Notes under the pieces: generated by a model
Seen by the model: only the letters and a program-made list of their open reading frames with translations
What the model was told of the DNA's origin: nothing
Databases searched by the model: none
Assembly: GCF_049671645.1 (NCBI RefSeq)
Contig: NZ_JBATVG010000023.1
Location: 248,001 to 312,000 of the forward strand
Origin: Castellaniella sp049671645
GTDB lineage: Bacteria; Pseudomonadota; Gammaproteobacteria; Burkholderiales; Burkholderiaceae_B
DNA length: 64,000 bases
Direction of reading: 5' to 3'
Position numbers and translations under genes: made by a program
Shown here: positions 1-9,021 of the stretch, in pieces
Layout of the letters: every line of letters starts with the position of its first letter
How positions within the stretch are numbered: position 1 is the stretch's first letter

Positions 1-1
1 C

Positions 2-856
2 AGCGTGGCCGGTGCGGCGCGCCGCAGCGGCCTGAGCACCTCGGCCATGAGCCGGACGCTGAGCCGGCTGCGCCAAGTCACCGGCGACCCGTTGCTCGTG
101 CGGGCGGGGCGTCATATGGTCCTGACCCCCCATGCGCAGGCGATCCGCGAACGGACGCGCGACGCGGTGCTCGAAACCCGGACACTGCTGTCGCCAGCCG
201 TTTCGGAGCTGGATATATCCGCCCTGGATCGCGTATTCGCCATACGGGCCAACGAAGGGTTCATCGAGGCATTCGGCCCGAAACTGATTGCCGCCGTCGC
301 CGACGCGGCGCCGCGCGTCTGCCTGCGCTTCACGCCCAGGATGGACAAGCATTCCCGATATCTTCGCGAGGGGCTGGTCGACCTGGAAATCGGGGTGGTC
401 GGCGACATGGGGCCGGAAATCCGCCTCCAGTCGCTGTTTCGCGATCGCTTCGTCGGCGTAGTCCGAGCCGGCCATCCGCTGCTATCCGCCCCCGCCATCA
501 CGGCGGAACGCTACGCCTCATATGGCCACGTGGTCGCCTCGCGCCGAGGGCTGTCCCATGGTCTGGTCGACGACGCGCTGGCGCGCATAGGCCTGACCCG
601 CAAGGTGGTCAGCGTCGTGCCCGGGTTCCCGGCGGCGCTGGCGGTCGCCATGGCATCGGACTTGATCGCGTTGCTGCCCGGTTCGTATCTGCCCGGCTCC
701 GCCGCGCATGGGAAACGGGGTACCGCATTCCAGGCGTTCGAGCTTCCCTTTCCGAACGAGAGCATCACGATCTCGCAGATGTGGCACCCGCGCCAGGACA
801 AGGAACCCGCGCACCGCTGGTTGAGGCAACTGGTGCGGCAGGTTTGCGGGGAATAG
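2..856 (+). CDS. LysR-family transcriptional regulator (5' end outside window)
   Basis: The reading frame is open from the first bases of the window, so the true start lies upstream; the GTG at 5 is internal. The visible N-terminus is the second half of a LysR winged helix-turn-helix (SAMSRTLSRLR, then DPLLVRAGRHMVLTP). The rest is a substrate-binding-like effector domain ending at the TAG at 854-856. About 283 residues are visible against roughly 300-310 for the family, so perhaps 20-30 residues are missing. It lies 95 bp upstream of hpd on the same strand. Control of hpd is possible but LysR proteins more often face a divergent target, which would be outside the window. Confidence 0.9.
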   Translation, partial: SVAGAARRSGLSTSAMSRTLSRLRQVTGDPLLVRAGRHMVLTPHAQAIRERTRDAVLETRTLLSPAVSELDISALDRVFAIRANEGFIEAFGPKLIAAVADAAPRVCLRFTPRMDKHSRYLREGLVDLEIGVVGDMGPEIRLQSLFRDRFVGVVRAGHPLLSAPAITAERYASYGHVVASRRGLSHGLVDDALARIGLTRKVVSVVPGFPAALAVAMASDLIALLPGSYLPGSAAHGKRGTAFQAFELPFPNESITISQMWHPRQDKEPAHRWLRQLVRQVCGE

Positions 857-951
857 AACGCCGACGTCAATGACGTGGCCCGCGCACTTGCGCGCCGGGC
901 GGTTTTCCCGGATATTGAACACAACGCGGCGCTTTGCGGGGGACGACCAAG

Positions 952-2028
952 ATGACCGATCTGTTCGACAATCCGATGGGCCTCATGGGCTTCGAGTTCG
1001 TGGAATTCGCCTCGCCCGCCCCCGACGTGCTGGAGCCGCTGTTCGAAAAACTGGGTTTCACACTGGTCGCGCGTCATCGATCCAAGGACGTGCTGCTGTA
1101 TCGGCAGGGCGACATCAATTTCATCATCAACCGCGAGCCCAAAAGCCCGGCCGCCTACTTCGCGGCCGAACACGGCCCCTCGGCCTGCGGGCTGGCTTTC
1201 CGCGTGAAGGATGCCCACCACGCCTATCAACGGGCGCTGGATCTGGGCGCCCAGCCGGTCGACATCCCCACCGGACCCATGGAACTGCGCCTGCCGGCCA
1301 TCAAGGGCATCGGCGGCGCACCGCTGTACCTGATCGATCGTTTCGAGGACGGCGAGTCCATCTACGACATCGATTTCGCCTTTCTTCCCGGCGTGAACCG
1401 ACATCCCGCGGGCCACGGCCTGCGCGTCGTCGACCATCTGACCCATAACGTGTACCGGGGGAGAATGGAATTCTGGGCGGGCTTTTACGAAAGGCTCTTC
1501 AATTTCCGGCAGATCCGCTATTTCGACATCACGGGCGAATACACCGGCCTGACGTCCAAAGCCATGACGGCGCCCGACGGCAGGATCCGCATTCCCCTGA
1601 ACGAGGAATCATCCAAGGGCGCCGGCCAGATCGAAGAATTCCTGATGAAGTTCAACGGCGAAGGGATCCAGCACGTCGCGCTGCTCAGCGACGACTTGCT
1701 GGCGACGATCGACACATTGCGGGCGGCCGGCGTGCCGCTCATGAGCGCGCCGCCGGACGCCTACTACGAGATGCTCGACGAACGACTGCCCGGACACGGG
1801 CAAGCGGTTGCCGACCTGCAGGCCCGGGGCATTCTGCTGGACGGCGATACAGGCCACGGACAGCCGCGTCTGCTGCTGCAGATTTTCTCGGAGACCGTGC
1901 TGGGCCCGGTCTTCTTCGAATTCATCCAGCGCAAGGGCGACGACGGCTTTGGCGAAGGGAATTTCAAAGCGCTGTTCGAATCGATCGAACGCGACCAGAT
2001 CCGGCGCGGGGCGCTCGGCAAGGATTGA
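952..2028 (+). CDS. hpd: 4-hydroxyphenylpyruvate dioxygenase
   Basis: Converts 4-hydroxyphenylpyruvate to homogentisate in tyrosine degradation; cytosolic, non-heme iron. The product is 358 residues, the normal bacterial length, with two vicinal-oxygen-chelate domains. The iron ligands expected from bacterial HPPD are in place: His162 (VDHLTHNVYRGRM), His241 (IQHVAL) and Glu323 (FFEFIQRKG). The ATG at 952 is preferred over the in-frame TTG at 934 because it gives the usual MTDLFDNP start and has a GGGGGA-like ribosome site upstream. The rest of the pathway (hmgA, maiA, fumarylacetoacetase) lies 33 kb away, so the pathway is split between two loci. Confidence 0.96.
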   Translation: MTDLFDNPMGLMGFEFVEFASPAPDVLEPLFEKLGFTLVARHRSKDVLLYRQGDINFIINREPKSPAAYFAAEHGPSACGLAFRVKDAHHAYQRALDLGAQPVDIPTGPMELRLPAIKGIGGAPLYLIDRFEDGESIYDIDFAFLPGVNRHPAGHGLRVVDHLTHNVYRGRMEFWAGFYERLFNFRQIRYFDITGEYTGLTSKAMTAPDGRIRIPLNEESSKGAGQIEEFLMKFNGEGIQHVALLSDDLLATIDTLRAAGVPLMSAPPDAYYEMLDERLPGHGQAVADLQARGILLDGDTGHGQPRLLLQIFSETVLGPVFFEFIQRKGDDGFGEGNFKALFESIERDQIRRGALGKD

Positions 2029-2141
2029 CTCGCCCGGGGCCAAACGGCTTGCGCTCGGGCGGCAGCGCAGGCCACCGGGCCGGACTGCCCCTGTCCAGAT
2101 GCTAAGATTCAGACCTGCCCACCCTGACCCCGGTCTCCGCT

Positions 2142-3035
2142 TTGAATACCCGCCAACTGCTCGGTCTCGCCCTGTTGACGCTGATGTGGGGCTTGAACTG
2201 GCCTGTGATGAAGCTTGGCCTGCGCGAATGGAGCCCGCTGTGGTTTCGCGCCATCACCATGGCGGGCGGCGCCCTGGTGCTGTTGATCTATTATGGGCGG
2301 CAGGGCGTCCCCCTGCTGCCGCGCGGCGCAAGCCAATGGCGCAGCGTCGTCGTGCTGGGACTGCCCAACGTCATGGGCTGGCACGGCCTGTCCATCATCG
2401 GGGTCGATCATCTGCCGGCGGGCCGCGCAGCCATCCTGGGCTTCACCATGCCCGTATTCACGGTCCTGCTGTCGGTGCTCTTTTATGGCGAGCGCTTCAC
2501 GTCTCGCCTGGCCCTGGCCGTCACGGCGGTCTTGATCGCCATCGCCCTGCTGCTGTGGAAAGAGCTCAGCGCGCTGGCGGGCAGCCCGGTCGGCATCGTC
2601 TGGATGCAGGCCGCCGCATTCTGCTGGGCGCTGGGCACAGTCTGGATGCGGCGCGCGAATCTGACGCTGGCGCCCGAAACCCTGGTGATCTGGATGCTGG
2701 GGCTGTCGTCGCTGGCGCTGGGACTGATGGCCGCAGCCCTCGAACCGGCGCCGCAATGGCACTCCAGCGCCACCCTGTGGGGCGTGCTGCTATGGTCGAT
2801 GCTGCTGAATTACGGCGCAGCCCAGGTCATCTGGTTCGCCATGGCGCGCGCGCTGCCGGCCTCCACCAGCGCCATGAGCGTCACCGCCATCCCCATTGTC
2901 GGCATCCTGAGCAGTATGCTGATCGGCGAGCTGCCCAGTTGGCAAGACGGTCTGGCCGTGGTGTGCGTGGTCGTGGCCATCGGCGCCGTATTGCTGAAGC
3001 CGACCACATCGCCCTCCCGCCACGACCCGGCCTGA
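2142..3035 (+). CDS. EamA/DMT-superfamily transporter
   Basis: A 297-residue, very hydrophobic protein with two EamA repeats, about ten membrane segments in total. The N-terminal repeat begins LLTLMWGLNWPVMKLG and the second repeat starts near residue 150 (GIVWMQAAAFCWALG). Members export amino acids, metabolites or drugs; the substrate cannot be told from sequence. The start is a TTG at 2142 giving MNTRQLLGL; the next in-frame ATG at 2184 would remove the start of the first membrane segment, so TTG is favoured. It lies 113 bp after hpd on the same strand and may be read through from it. Confidence 0.85.
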   Translation: MNTRQLLGLALLTLMWGLNWPVMKLGLREWSPLWFRAITMAGGALVLLIYYGRQGVPLLPRGASQWRSVVVLGLPNVMGWHGLSIIGVDHLPAGRAAILGFTMPVFTVLLSVLFYGERFTSRLALAVTAVLIAIALLLWKELSALAGSPVGIVWMQAAAFCWALGTVWMRRANLTLAPETLVIWMLGLSSLALGLMAAALEPAPQWHSSATLWGVLLWSMLLNYGAAQVIWFAMARALPASTSAMSVTAIPIVGILSSMLIGELPSWQDGLAVVCVVVAIGAVLLKPTTSPSRHDPA

Positions 3036-3099
3036 CGGCCGCCTCCCCCGGCCCGAGGGCCGCATTATCCTTGGCTTTGATGCCACCCTGGAGCATTCC

Positions 3100-3852
3100 A
3101 TGCCCAACCCGCCAGACCAACGCCCTGATCCGCTGACGATTCCGCCCTCCGGCGACGCGCCGGCCCAGCTTTTCGTCGTGATCCACGGCGAATCCGCCGA
3201 GCCCGGCCAGATGCTGGATCTGGTGGCGGCCATTCGCCAGGCGTTCCCGCAGGCGGTGATCGTCCAGCCGTACGGACCGTTCGGCCCGCATGACGCCCGG
3301 CGCTGGATCGCGCAAGCCACGCCGGACGCGCAGGCGTATGTCGGACTGATTGCGGACGCTGCAGCGGCCCTGGCCGGCGAAATCACCGCCTGGCAACGCC
3401 AGCACGGCCTGAGCGGCGAACAGACCGCGCTGGCCGGGTTCTCGGAAGGGGCTGCGGTGGCGCTGGAAGCCGTCTGCTCGGTGCCCCGGCTGGCGGGCCG
3501 TGCTTTGCTGTTCTCGACCCGCTTCGCCTCGCTGCCCGACACCGCGCCGCAGACTGCCACGCTGCATTTGCTGCACGGCGCGGCGGATCGCGTAGCGCCG
3601 GTGGATCAAGCCCGCCAGGTTCATGCCCGCCTGGCGGAACTGCAAGGCGACGTGACCTTGGACATCGCCTCAAGCGTCGGCCATGACCTGCACCCGGCCC
3701 TGATCCGGCAGGCCATCACCCGGCTGCAGACCTGCGTGCCCTTGCGCAGTTGGGAAAGCGCGCAAGGGGAAGCGCCCAGCCTGCGCATCGACGAATACAG
3801 CGCCGACGATCCGCAGGACGGCGAGGTCCCCGACCCGGGAACGCTGCACTAG
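3100..3852 (+). CDS. Alpha/beta-hydrolase, YpfH-type carboxylesterase/phospholipase family
   Basis: A 250-residue esterase of the short phospholipase/carboxylesterase family. The fold is shown by VVIHG near residue 26, the nucleophile elbow GFSEG (Ser115), Asp163 in LHGAADRVAP and His195 in SSVGHDLHP, a complete catalytic triad at the usual spacing. No signal peptide, so probably cytosolic. After about residue 210 there is an acidic tail not needed for the fold. The natural substrate is unknown. It follows the EamA gene by 64 bp on the same strand. Confidence 0.85.
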   Translation: MPNPPDQRPDPLTIPPSGDAPAQLFVVIHGESAEPGQMLDLVAAIRQAFPQAVIVQPYGPFGPHDARRWIAQATPDAQAYVGLIADAAAALAGEITAWQRQHGLSGEQTALAGFSEGAAVALEAVCSVPRLAGRALLFSTRFASLPDTAPQTATLHLLHGAADRVAPVDQARQVHARLAELQGDVTLDIASSVGHDLHPALIRQAITRLQTCVPLRSWESAQGEAPSLRIDEYSADDPQDGEVPDPGTLH

Positions 3853-3910
3853 TGTCCGGGACCGCGGGCCGATCCTCCGGCTCGTCCGGACGACCAGTTC
3901 GTCCTGTCGC

Positions 3911-4246
3911 TCACGACCCCGAAGGCTGCAGCATGATTACCGCCATGCCGGCCAGCGCAATGCCCGCCCCCGCAAGATCCCATCGGGTCAGGGCGATACC
4001 GTCGACCCAGCGCAGCCAGACCAGCGCAGTGGCGACATAGACCCCGCCATAGGCCGCATACGTGCGCCCTGCCGCCGTGGGGTGCAGCGTCAACAGCCAG
4101 ACGAACAGGCCCAGCGACACCGCGGCTGGCGCCAGCAGCCACAAGGGTTTGTGCTGCTTGAGCACCAGCCACGGCAGATAGCAGCCGACGATTTCGGCGA
4201 CCGCCGTGACCGTGAACAGAAGGGCCACCTTCACCAACTCCACCAT
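3911..4246 (-). CDS. YnfA/UPF0060-family small membrane protein
   Basis: A 111-residue protein with four membrane helices, matching the YnfA (UPF0060) family in length and features: the N-terminal LLFTVTAVAEIVGCYLPWLVLK, then AAYGGVYVATALVWLRWVDG and a C-terminal GAGIALAGMAVIML helix. The family resembles small multidrug resistance proteins, but a transport role here is unproven. It is convergent with the esterase and divergent from the permease operon at 4432. Confidence 0.9.
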   Translation of the reverse strand: MVELVKVALLFTVTAVAEIVGCYLPWLVLKQHKPLWLLAPAAVSLGLFVWLLTLHPTAAGRTYAAYGGVYVATALVWLRWVDGIALTRWDLAGAGIALAGMAVIMLQPSGS

Positions 4247-4375
4247 TGCACCTCCTCCACGTCCCCTGTGCGGACTCCGCGATCAGGGGCCCAGCTTAAA
4301 CCATGCAATCCAGGTTCCGGAACCGGCAATCGGAACCCGAACGGAAGCACAGACAGGGCTCGCTGAAATGTAACT

Positions 4376-4393
4376 CATATATTCATATATATG
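4376..4393. promoter_or_regulatory. AT-rich palindrome before the MatC-like operon, candidate GntR operator
   Basis: CATATAT and ATATATG flank TCAT in perfect inverted repeat. One more T/A pair on each side makes 8-bp arms (4375-4394). It sits 38 bp before the ATG at 4432 in a locally AT-rich patch. The operon ends with a HutC-type GntR repressor, whose family often binds short palindromes next to its own operon. The link to that repressor is inference. Confidence 0.5.
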
Positions 4394-4431
4394 ACTAGAT
4401 GATAGAATCTGCCAAATTCTGTGGAAACCCT

Positions 4432-5721
4432 ATGACTCTCATCATCATTGGCGCCATCCTGCTGTCGATCGCAGCGGGCTACAAAACCAAGATCAACATC
4501 GGCTTTTTTGCCATCGTGTTCGCCTACCTGATCGGCGCATACGGCATGGGCATGTCCTCGTCCCAGGTCATCCATCTCTGGCCGATCAAGATCTTCTTCA
4601 TCATCCTGTCCGTGACGCTGTTCTACAACTTCGCCATGGCCAATGGCGCCCTGGAAAAACTGGCGGGCCATCTGCTGTATACCTGCCGGGATTTTCCGGC
4701 TCTGCTGCCCCTGGCGATCTTCGCCGCCGCCACCATCATCGCGGCCCTGGGCGCCGGGTTCTATACCGTGCTGGCATTCATGGCGCCGATGACCCTGCTG
4801 CTGTGCCAGAAGACCGGCATGAGCAAGGTCATCGGCGGGATGGCCGTCAACTACGGCGCCCTGGCCGGCGCCAATTTCATGACCTCGCAAAGCGGCGTGA
4901 TCTTCCGGGGCCTGATGGAAGGCGCCGGCATCGACCCGTCCGCGGCCTTCACCTACGCCACGGCCATGTTCGTCACCACCCTGATCCTGCCGCTGGTCGT
5001 CGTCGGGGCTTACGTCCTGCTGTTCCGCCACAAACTGAACATCCGCATCGCCCCCGAGAAACCCGCGCCCTTCGACACCAAGCAAAAGCAGTCCCTGCTG
5101 CTGATCATCGGCCTCATGGCGATCCTGCTGATCGTCCCCGTCCTGCATATCGCCTTTCCCGACAACCACGGCATCACCTACCTGAACGCGCGCATCGACA
5201 TTGCCTTCATGGCGATCATCTTTTCCGTGATCAGCCTGCTGCTGCGCCTGGCGGACGAGAAAAAGGTCGTCGCCTTCGTGCCCTGGGGCACGCTCATCAT
5301 GATCTGCGGCGTGGGCATGCTCATCGAAGTCGCCATCAAGGCCGGCGTCATCACCGTGCTGTCCGATTGGGTCTCCACCACCATCCCGCTGTGGATGATT
5401 CCCCTGGCCATGTGCGTGATCGGCGCAATCATGTCGCTGTTTTCCAGCACGCTGGGCGTGGTCACGCCGGCCCTGTTCCCTGTGGTGCCCGCCATTGCGC
5501 TGGCCACCGGCTACAACCCCATGATCCTGTTCGTCTGCATCGTCGTCGGCGCCCAGGCCTCCGCGATTTCGCCTTTTTCCTCGGGCGGCAGCCTGATCCT
5601 GGGATCGGCGCCCCACGGCATGAACCAGGGCCGGTTGTTCAACGACCTGCTGTTTCGCGCGGTGCCTCTGGGATTCGGCGCAGCCCTGATCGCAACGCTC
5701 ATACTCCAAGGAATCCTGTAA
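4432..5721 (+). CDS. MatC-like carboxylate permease (ArsB/NhaD/SLC13-type ion transporter superfamily)
   Basis: A 429-residue polytopic membrane protein with about eleven to twelve helices. The N-terminus (IGAILLSIAAGYKTKINIGF) looks like the dicarboxylate carrier MatC N-terminal domain, and the C-terminal half carries repeated GAS/SPFSSGG-type re-entrant segments typical of the ion transporter superfamily. A likely role is uptake of a di- or tricarboxylate or a lactone acid. The ATG at 4432 gives the family start; an ATG at 4399 would add 11 residues but falls next to the palindrome. The next gene starts immediately after its stop, so both are in one operon with a GntR regulator. Confidence 0.8.
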   Translation: MTLIIIGAILLSIAAGYKTKINIGFFAIVFAYLIGAYGMGMSSSQVIHLWPIKIFFIILSVTLFYNFAMANGALEKLAGHLLYTCRDFPALLPLAIFAAATIIAALGAGFYTVLAFMAPMTLLLCQKTGMSKVIGGMAVNYGALAGANFMTSQSGVIFRGLMEGAGIDPSAAFTYATAMFVTTLILPLVVVGAYVLLFRHKLNIRIAPEKPAPFDTKQKQSLLLIIGLMAILLIVPVLHIAFPDNHGITYLNARIDIAFMAIIFSVISLLLRLADEKKVVAFVPWGTLIMICGVGMLIEVAIKAGVITVLSDWVSTTIPLWMIPLAMCVIGAIMSLFSSTLGVVTPALFPVVPAIALATGYNPMILFVCIVVGAQASAISPFSSGGSLILGSAPHGMNQGRLFNDLLFRAVPLGFGAALIATLILQGIL

Positions 5722-6531
5722 ATGAAGGCCGTCGACTCTCACGCCCATGTCTTTCGGGCCGACAGCGCGCTGACGGCCGATGCGCGCTACCGCCCCGCCG
5801 GCGACGCAACGCCCGAAACCTACCTGGCCCATCTGGACCGGCACGGATTCGCCTACGGCGTGCTGATCCAGCCCAGTTTCCTGGGCTACGACAACAGCCA
5901 GATGCTGGCAGCCATTGCCGCCCAGCCGCAGCGGCTCAAAGGCATCGCCGTCATCCCCACCGACACCGCCCTGCCCGCCTTGCAGACCCTGGACCGCCAA
6001 GGCATCGCCGGCATTCGCCTGAATCTCTTCGGGCGCGCCACCCCGGATCTGGGCGCCCCCGAATGGCGCGGCCTCCTGTCGCGCATCGACTCGCTGGGCT
6101 GGCAGGTCGAACTGCACTGCCCGCCCGCCGTCGCCTGCGAATTGCTGCCCCGGTTGCGCGACTACCGAGGCCCCGTCGTGCTGGACCACTTCGGCCGCGT
6201 GGACCCTCGAAAAGGCGTCCAGGACCCGGACTACCAGCGCCTGCTGGACCAACTGGACCCGGAACGCCACTGGGTCAAGGTGTCCGGCTTCTACCGCCTG
6301 GGGGACAATGATCAGGGTCGGTCCCACGCCCGGGATGCGCTGGCGCTGCTGCTGGCACGGGGCATGCGGGACCGGCTGGTCTGGGGCAGCGATTGGCCGC
6401 ACACGCAGTTTCATCAAGCCATGGACTACCCGGCATCCCTGGCCTTCATGGACACGCTCGCGCCGGATCCGGTCTTGCGATCCCGGATTCTGGCGGACAA
6501 TGCGTGCCGTCTATTTGGATTCACATCATGA
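5722..6531 (+). CDS. Amidohydrolase, 2-pyrone-4,6-dicarboxylate hydrolase (LigI)-like
   Basis: A 269-residue TIM-barrel hydrolase of the amidohydrolase 2 group. Metal and substrate motifs visible are HAH at residues 7-9, the ELHCP histidine near 131, LDHFGR near 154 and GSDWPHTQF near 221. This pattern fits LigI-type lactonases that open 2-pyrone-4,6-dicarboxylate, but the family also includes other lactonases and decarboxylases. It directly follows the permease stop and its TGA overlaps the ATG of the GntR gene, so the three are translationally coupled. The shared substrate is probably a carboxylated lactone. Confidence 0.8.
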   Translation: MKAVDSHAHVFRADSALTADARYRPAGDATPETYLAHLDRHGFAYGVLIQPSFLGYDNSQMLAAIAAQPQRLKGIAVIPTDTALPALQTLDRQGIAGIRLNLFGRATPDLGAPEWRGLLSRIDSLGWQVELHCPPAVACELLPRLRDYRGPVVLDHFGRVDPRKGVQDPDYQRLLDQLDPERHWVKVSGFYRLGDNDQGRSHARDALALLLARGMRDRLVWGSDWPHTQFHQAMDYPASLAFMDTLAPDPVLRSRILADNACRLFGFTS

Positions 6532-7271
6532 CCCCCACTCCCATCCCGACCCAGGTGCTGGAAGACCTGGCCGTTCCCCGCTATGAACGGATCCGCATCG
6601 CCATCCAGAACAGGCTGGCTCAGCAGGCCTGGGAAGCCGACCAGCCCATCCCCACCGAGCAGACCCTGGCGCGGGAATACGGCGTCTCGGTCGGCACGAT
6701 CCGCAAGGCGGTGGAACGGCTGGTGGCCGACGGTTTATTGGTCAAAAGACAAGGCAGCGGCACTTTCATCAAGCGCCCGGACTTCAGCCATTCGCTCCTG
6801 CGCTTTTTCCGCCTGCGGGACGTCCAGGGCAAGCCGGTGCTGCCGGCCGGGGTGGTCAAACTGGTCACCCGGACAGCCCCCGACGCCGCCATCAATGAAA
6901 GACTGCGGCAGGCGGCGGATGCGCCCTTGATCCATCTGCAACGGATCCGCCTGGTCGAGGACACGGTCATCCTGAGCGAACGGATCTGGCTGCCTGAGGC
7001 CTTGTTCTCGCCCCTTGCCGCCCTGCCGCTCGCGGATTTCGGCAATCTGCTTTACCCGTTCTATGAGAAAACCTGCGGCCAGGTGGTTTTCTCGGTCGAG
7101 GAAACCCTGTCCGTCACCAGCGACTGCACCGATGCCTACCTGGGCGTGCAGCCCCCGGAACCGGCCGTCTGCATCCAGCGCGTCGCGCACAACATGGCCG
7201 GGCAGCCCATCGAGTACCGGGAATCCTACGGCCTGCCGCAACACTTCCGCTATCAGGTCAAGATCCACTGA
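6528..7271 (+). CDS. GntR-family transcriptional regulator, HutC subfamily (UTRA domain)
   Basis: A 247-residue regulator. Residues 18-83 form the GntR winged helix (IPTEQTLAREYGVSVGTIRK, then GSGTFIKRP) and about 90-245 form a UTRA ligand-binding domain (LQRIRLVEDTVILSERIWLP). The start at 6528 forms an ATGA overlap with the amidohydrolase stop; a longer reading frame exists upstream but would run inside the hydrolase gene. As the last gene of the operon it probably represses the operon until the transported acid or a breakdown product binds. Confidence 0.9.
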   Translation: MTPTPIPTQVLEDLAVPRYERIRIAIQNRLAQQAWEADQPIPTEQTLAREYGVSVGTIRKAVERLVADGLLVKRQGSGTFIKRPDFSHSLLRFFRLRDVQGKPVLPAGVVKLVTRTAPDAAINERLRQAADAPLIHLQRIRLVEDTVILSERIWLPEALFSPLAALPLADFGNLLYPFYEKTCGQVVFSVEETLSVTSDCTDAYLGVQPPEPAVCIQRVAHNMAGQPIEYRESYGLPQHFRYQVKIH

Positions 7272-7329
7272 TATCGCCCGAAAACGCCGAAGCCCCGGGC
7301 TTCCGGCCAAAAAACCCATCACACCTGTC

Positions 7330-8904
7330 ATGTTCAAGCACATCAAGATCTCCAACACATTACTGGCCGTTGTCCTGGCATTCGTCGTCCTGCAAGCCCT
7401 GCTCGGCGGCCTTGGGTACTGGACGCTGAGTCACATCAACGAGCGGGTCCAGACCCTGTACCAAAGCGCCATCGTGCAGACCAACACGGTCAATGCCGCC
7501 ACCCTGGAACTGATCACGGCGCGCACCGATCTCAGTCGCTATTCCAGCCGCGTCGCCCAGCAACAGGCGGATCAGAACAGCACCCTGCTGAGCGCCCGCG
7601 AGCAGATCGCGGCTGCGGACGCGCGCGTGGCCACGCTGAAGCAAGGCCTGAGCGCTGAAGACCTGGATGCCATGGGGCCCTTTCTGGCCGCCTATCAGCG
7701 GTACAGCGACAACCTGAAAGGCGTGGACCGGGTGCTGACGGCGGGCGATATGCAGGCCTATATGAAGCAAGGCACGCAGAAAGTGCAGGACAGCTACATG
7801 ACGGCGCGCGACGCCTTCGTCGCGAATGCGGAACGGTTCGGACAGAGCACCATGCAGCGCATCGCGTCCTACTACACCCTGTTCGTCGCCGTGCTGACGG
7901 TGACGCTGATCATCAGCCTGTTGGTCGCCGTGGGCGCCAACGTCATCGTGCGCCGCCTGATCGTGCGCCCTCTGCTGACGGCCGGAGAACTGTTCAAACG
8001 GATTGCGGCGGGCGACCTGACGTGCCCGGTCGAGGCCGATGGCCGCAACGAGATCGGCGCCTTGCTGCGCTCCTTGCGGGACATGCAGGACAGCCTGGTC
8101 GGCCTGGTCGCGCAGGTGCGCGAAGGCGTGCAGGAAATTCACCTCAGCACCCGGGAGATCTCGGCCGGCAACACCGATCTGTCCAGCCGGACTGAAGAGC
8201 AGGCCGCGTCGCTGCAGGAAACCGCCGCCAGCATGGAACAACTGTCGGCCACCGTGAAGCAGAATGCCGAACACGCCTACCGCGCCAGCACGATGGTGAA
8301 GGAATCGTCCGGCGTCGCCGAACAGGGCGGCGAGGCCGTAGACGGCGTCATCCAGACGATGGGCACCATCGCCGACAGCTCCTCGCACATTGCGGAAATC
8401 GTGGGCGTCATCGACAACATCGCCTTTCAGACCAACATCCTGGCCCTGAACGCCGCCGTCGAAGCGGCCCGGGCCGGCGAGCAGGGCAAGGGCTTCGCCG
8501 TCGTCGCCGCCGAGGTGCGCTCTTTGGCGCAGAGCAGCGCAGCAGCCGCCCGGGAGATCAAGACGCTGATCGACGATTCCGTGCAGAAAGTGGCCGGCGG
8601 CACGCAGCAAGTCGGCACCGCAGGCGATACGATCCGCCAGGTCGTCGACTCCGTCGCCCAGGTGACGCGCATCATGGCGGACATCTCGACCGCTTCCCAG
8701 GAGCAGGCCAGCGGCATCGAGCAGGTCAACACAGCCATCTCGCAGATGGACAGCGTGACCCAGCAAAACGCGGCGCTGGTCGAGCAAGCGGCCGCCGCGG
8801 CGCAAGCCTTGCAGGATCAGGCCCAGCACCTGGCCCGGGCCGTCGCCCTGTTCAAGCTGCCGCAACCCGCCGCCATCCCCGGCGGAGCCCTGGTGCTTTC
8901 CTGA
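7330..8904 (+). CDS. Methyl-accepting chemotaxis protein
   Basis: A 524-residue transmembrane chemoreceptor. TM1 spans about 9-30, then a periplasmic four-helix-type sensor of about 160 residues rich in Gln/Ala, TM2 about 190-212, a HAMP domain, and the cytoplasmic signalling domain with the conserved hairpin tip IDNIAFQTNILALNAAVEAA. The C-terminus lacks an NWETF-type CheR tether. The start at 7330 places TM1 at the N-terminus; the longer frame from 7015 overlaps the GntR gene and is not used. Ligand unknown; adjacency to the permease/lactonase operon makes a related acid possible but unproven. Confidence 0.93.
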   Translation: MFKHIKISNTLLAVVLAFVVLQALLGGLGYWTLSHINERVQTLYQSAIVQTNTVNAATLELITARTDLSRYSSRVAQQQADQNSTLLSAREQIAAADARVATLKQGLSAEDLDAMGPFLAAYQRYSDNLKGVDRVLTAGDMQAYMKQGTQKVQDSYMTARDAFVANAERFGQSTMQRIASYYTLFVAVLTVTLIISLLVAVGANVIVRRLIVRPLLTAGELFKRIAAGDLTCPVEADGRNEIGALLRSLRDMQDSLVGLVAQVREGVQEIHLSTREISAGNTDLSSRTEEQAASLQETAASMEQLSATVKQNAEHAYRASTMVKESSGVAEQGGEAVDGVIQTMGTIADSSSHIAEIVGVIDNIAFQTNILALNAAVEAARAGEQGKGFAVVAAEVRSLAQSSAAAAREIKTLIDDSVQKVAGGTQQVGTAGDTIRQVVDSVAQVTRIMADISTASQEQASGIEQVNTAISQMDSVTQQNAALVEQAAAAAQALQDQAQHLARAVALFKLPQPAAIPGGALVLS

Positions 8905-9021
8905 CGCCGCCGGCGACGGACGGACGGGCAGCTTCGCAACAGGCGGCCCGTCATCTGCTTATATCCCCAGGCAATAAGAATCATGACAAAATGCCCGGAT
9001 ACCTTCGAACCAGGAGACACC

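Noticed and set aside
4375..6417. 680-residue open frame on the minus strand
   Set aside because: It is antisense to the permease and amidohydrolase, is extremely rich in Gln, His, Asp and Gly and has no domain-like pattern; it is a by-product of high-GC codon use in the real genes.
7290..7317. Terminator between GntR and the chemoreceptor gene
   Set aside because: The hairpin-like GCCGAAGCC/GGCTTCCGGC is followed by A rather than T on the plus strand, so it does not work as a plus-strand terminator.
8905..9021. SAM or SAH riboswitch before metY
   Set aside because: The leader is short and I find none of the conserved core sequences of these riboswitches.
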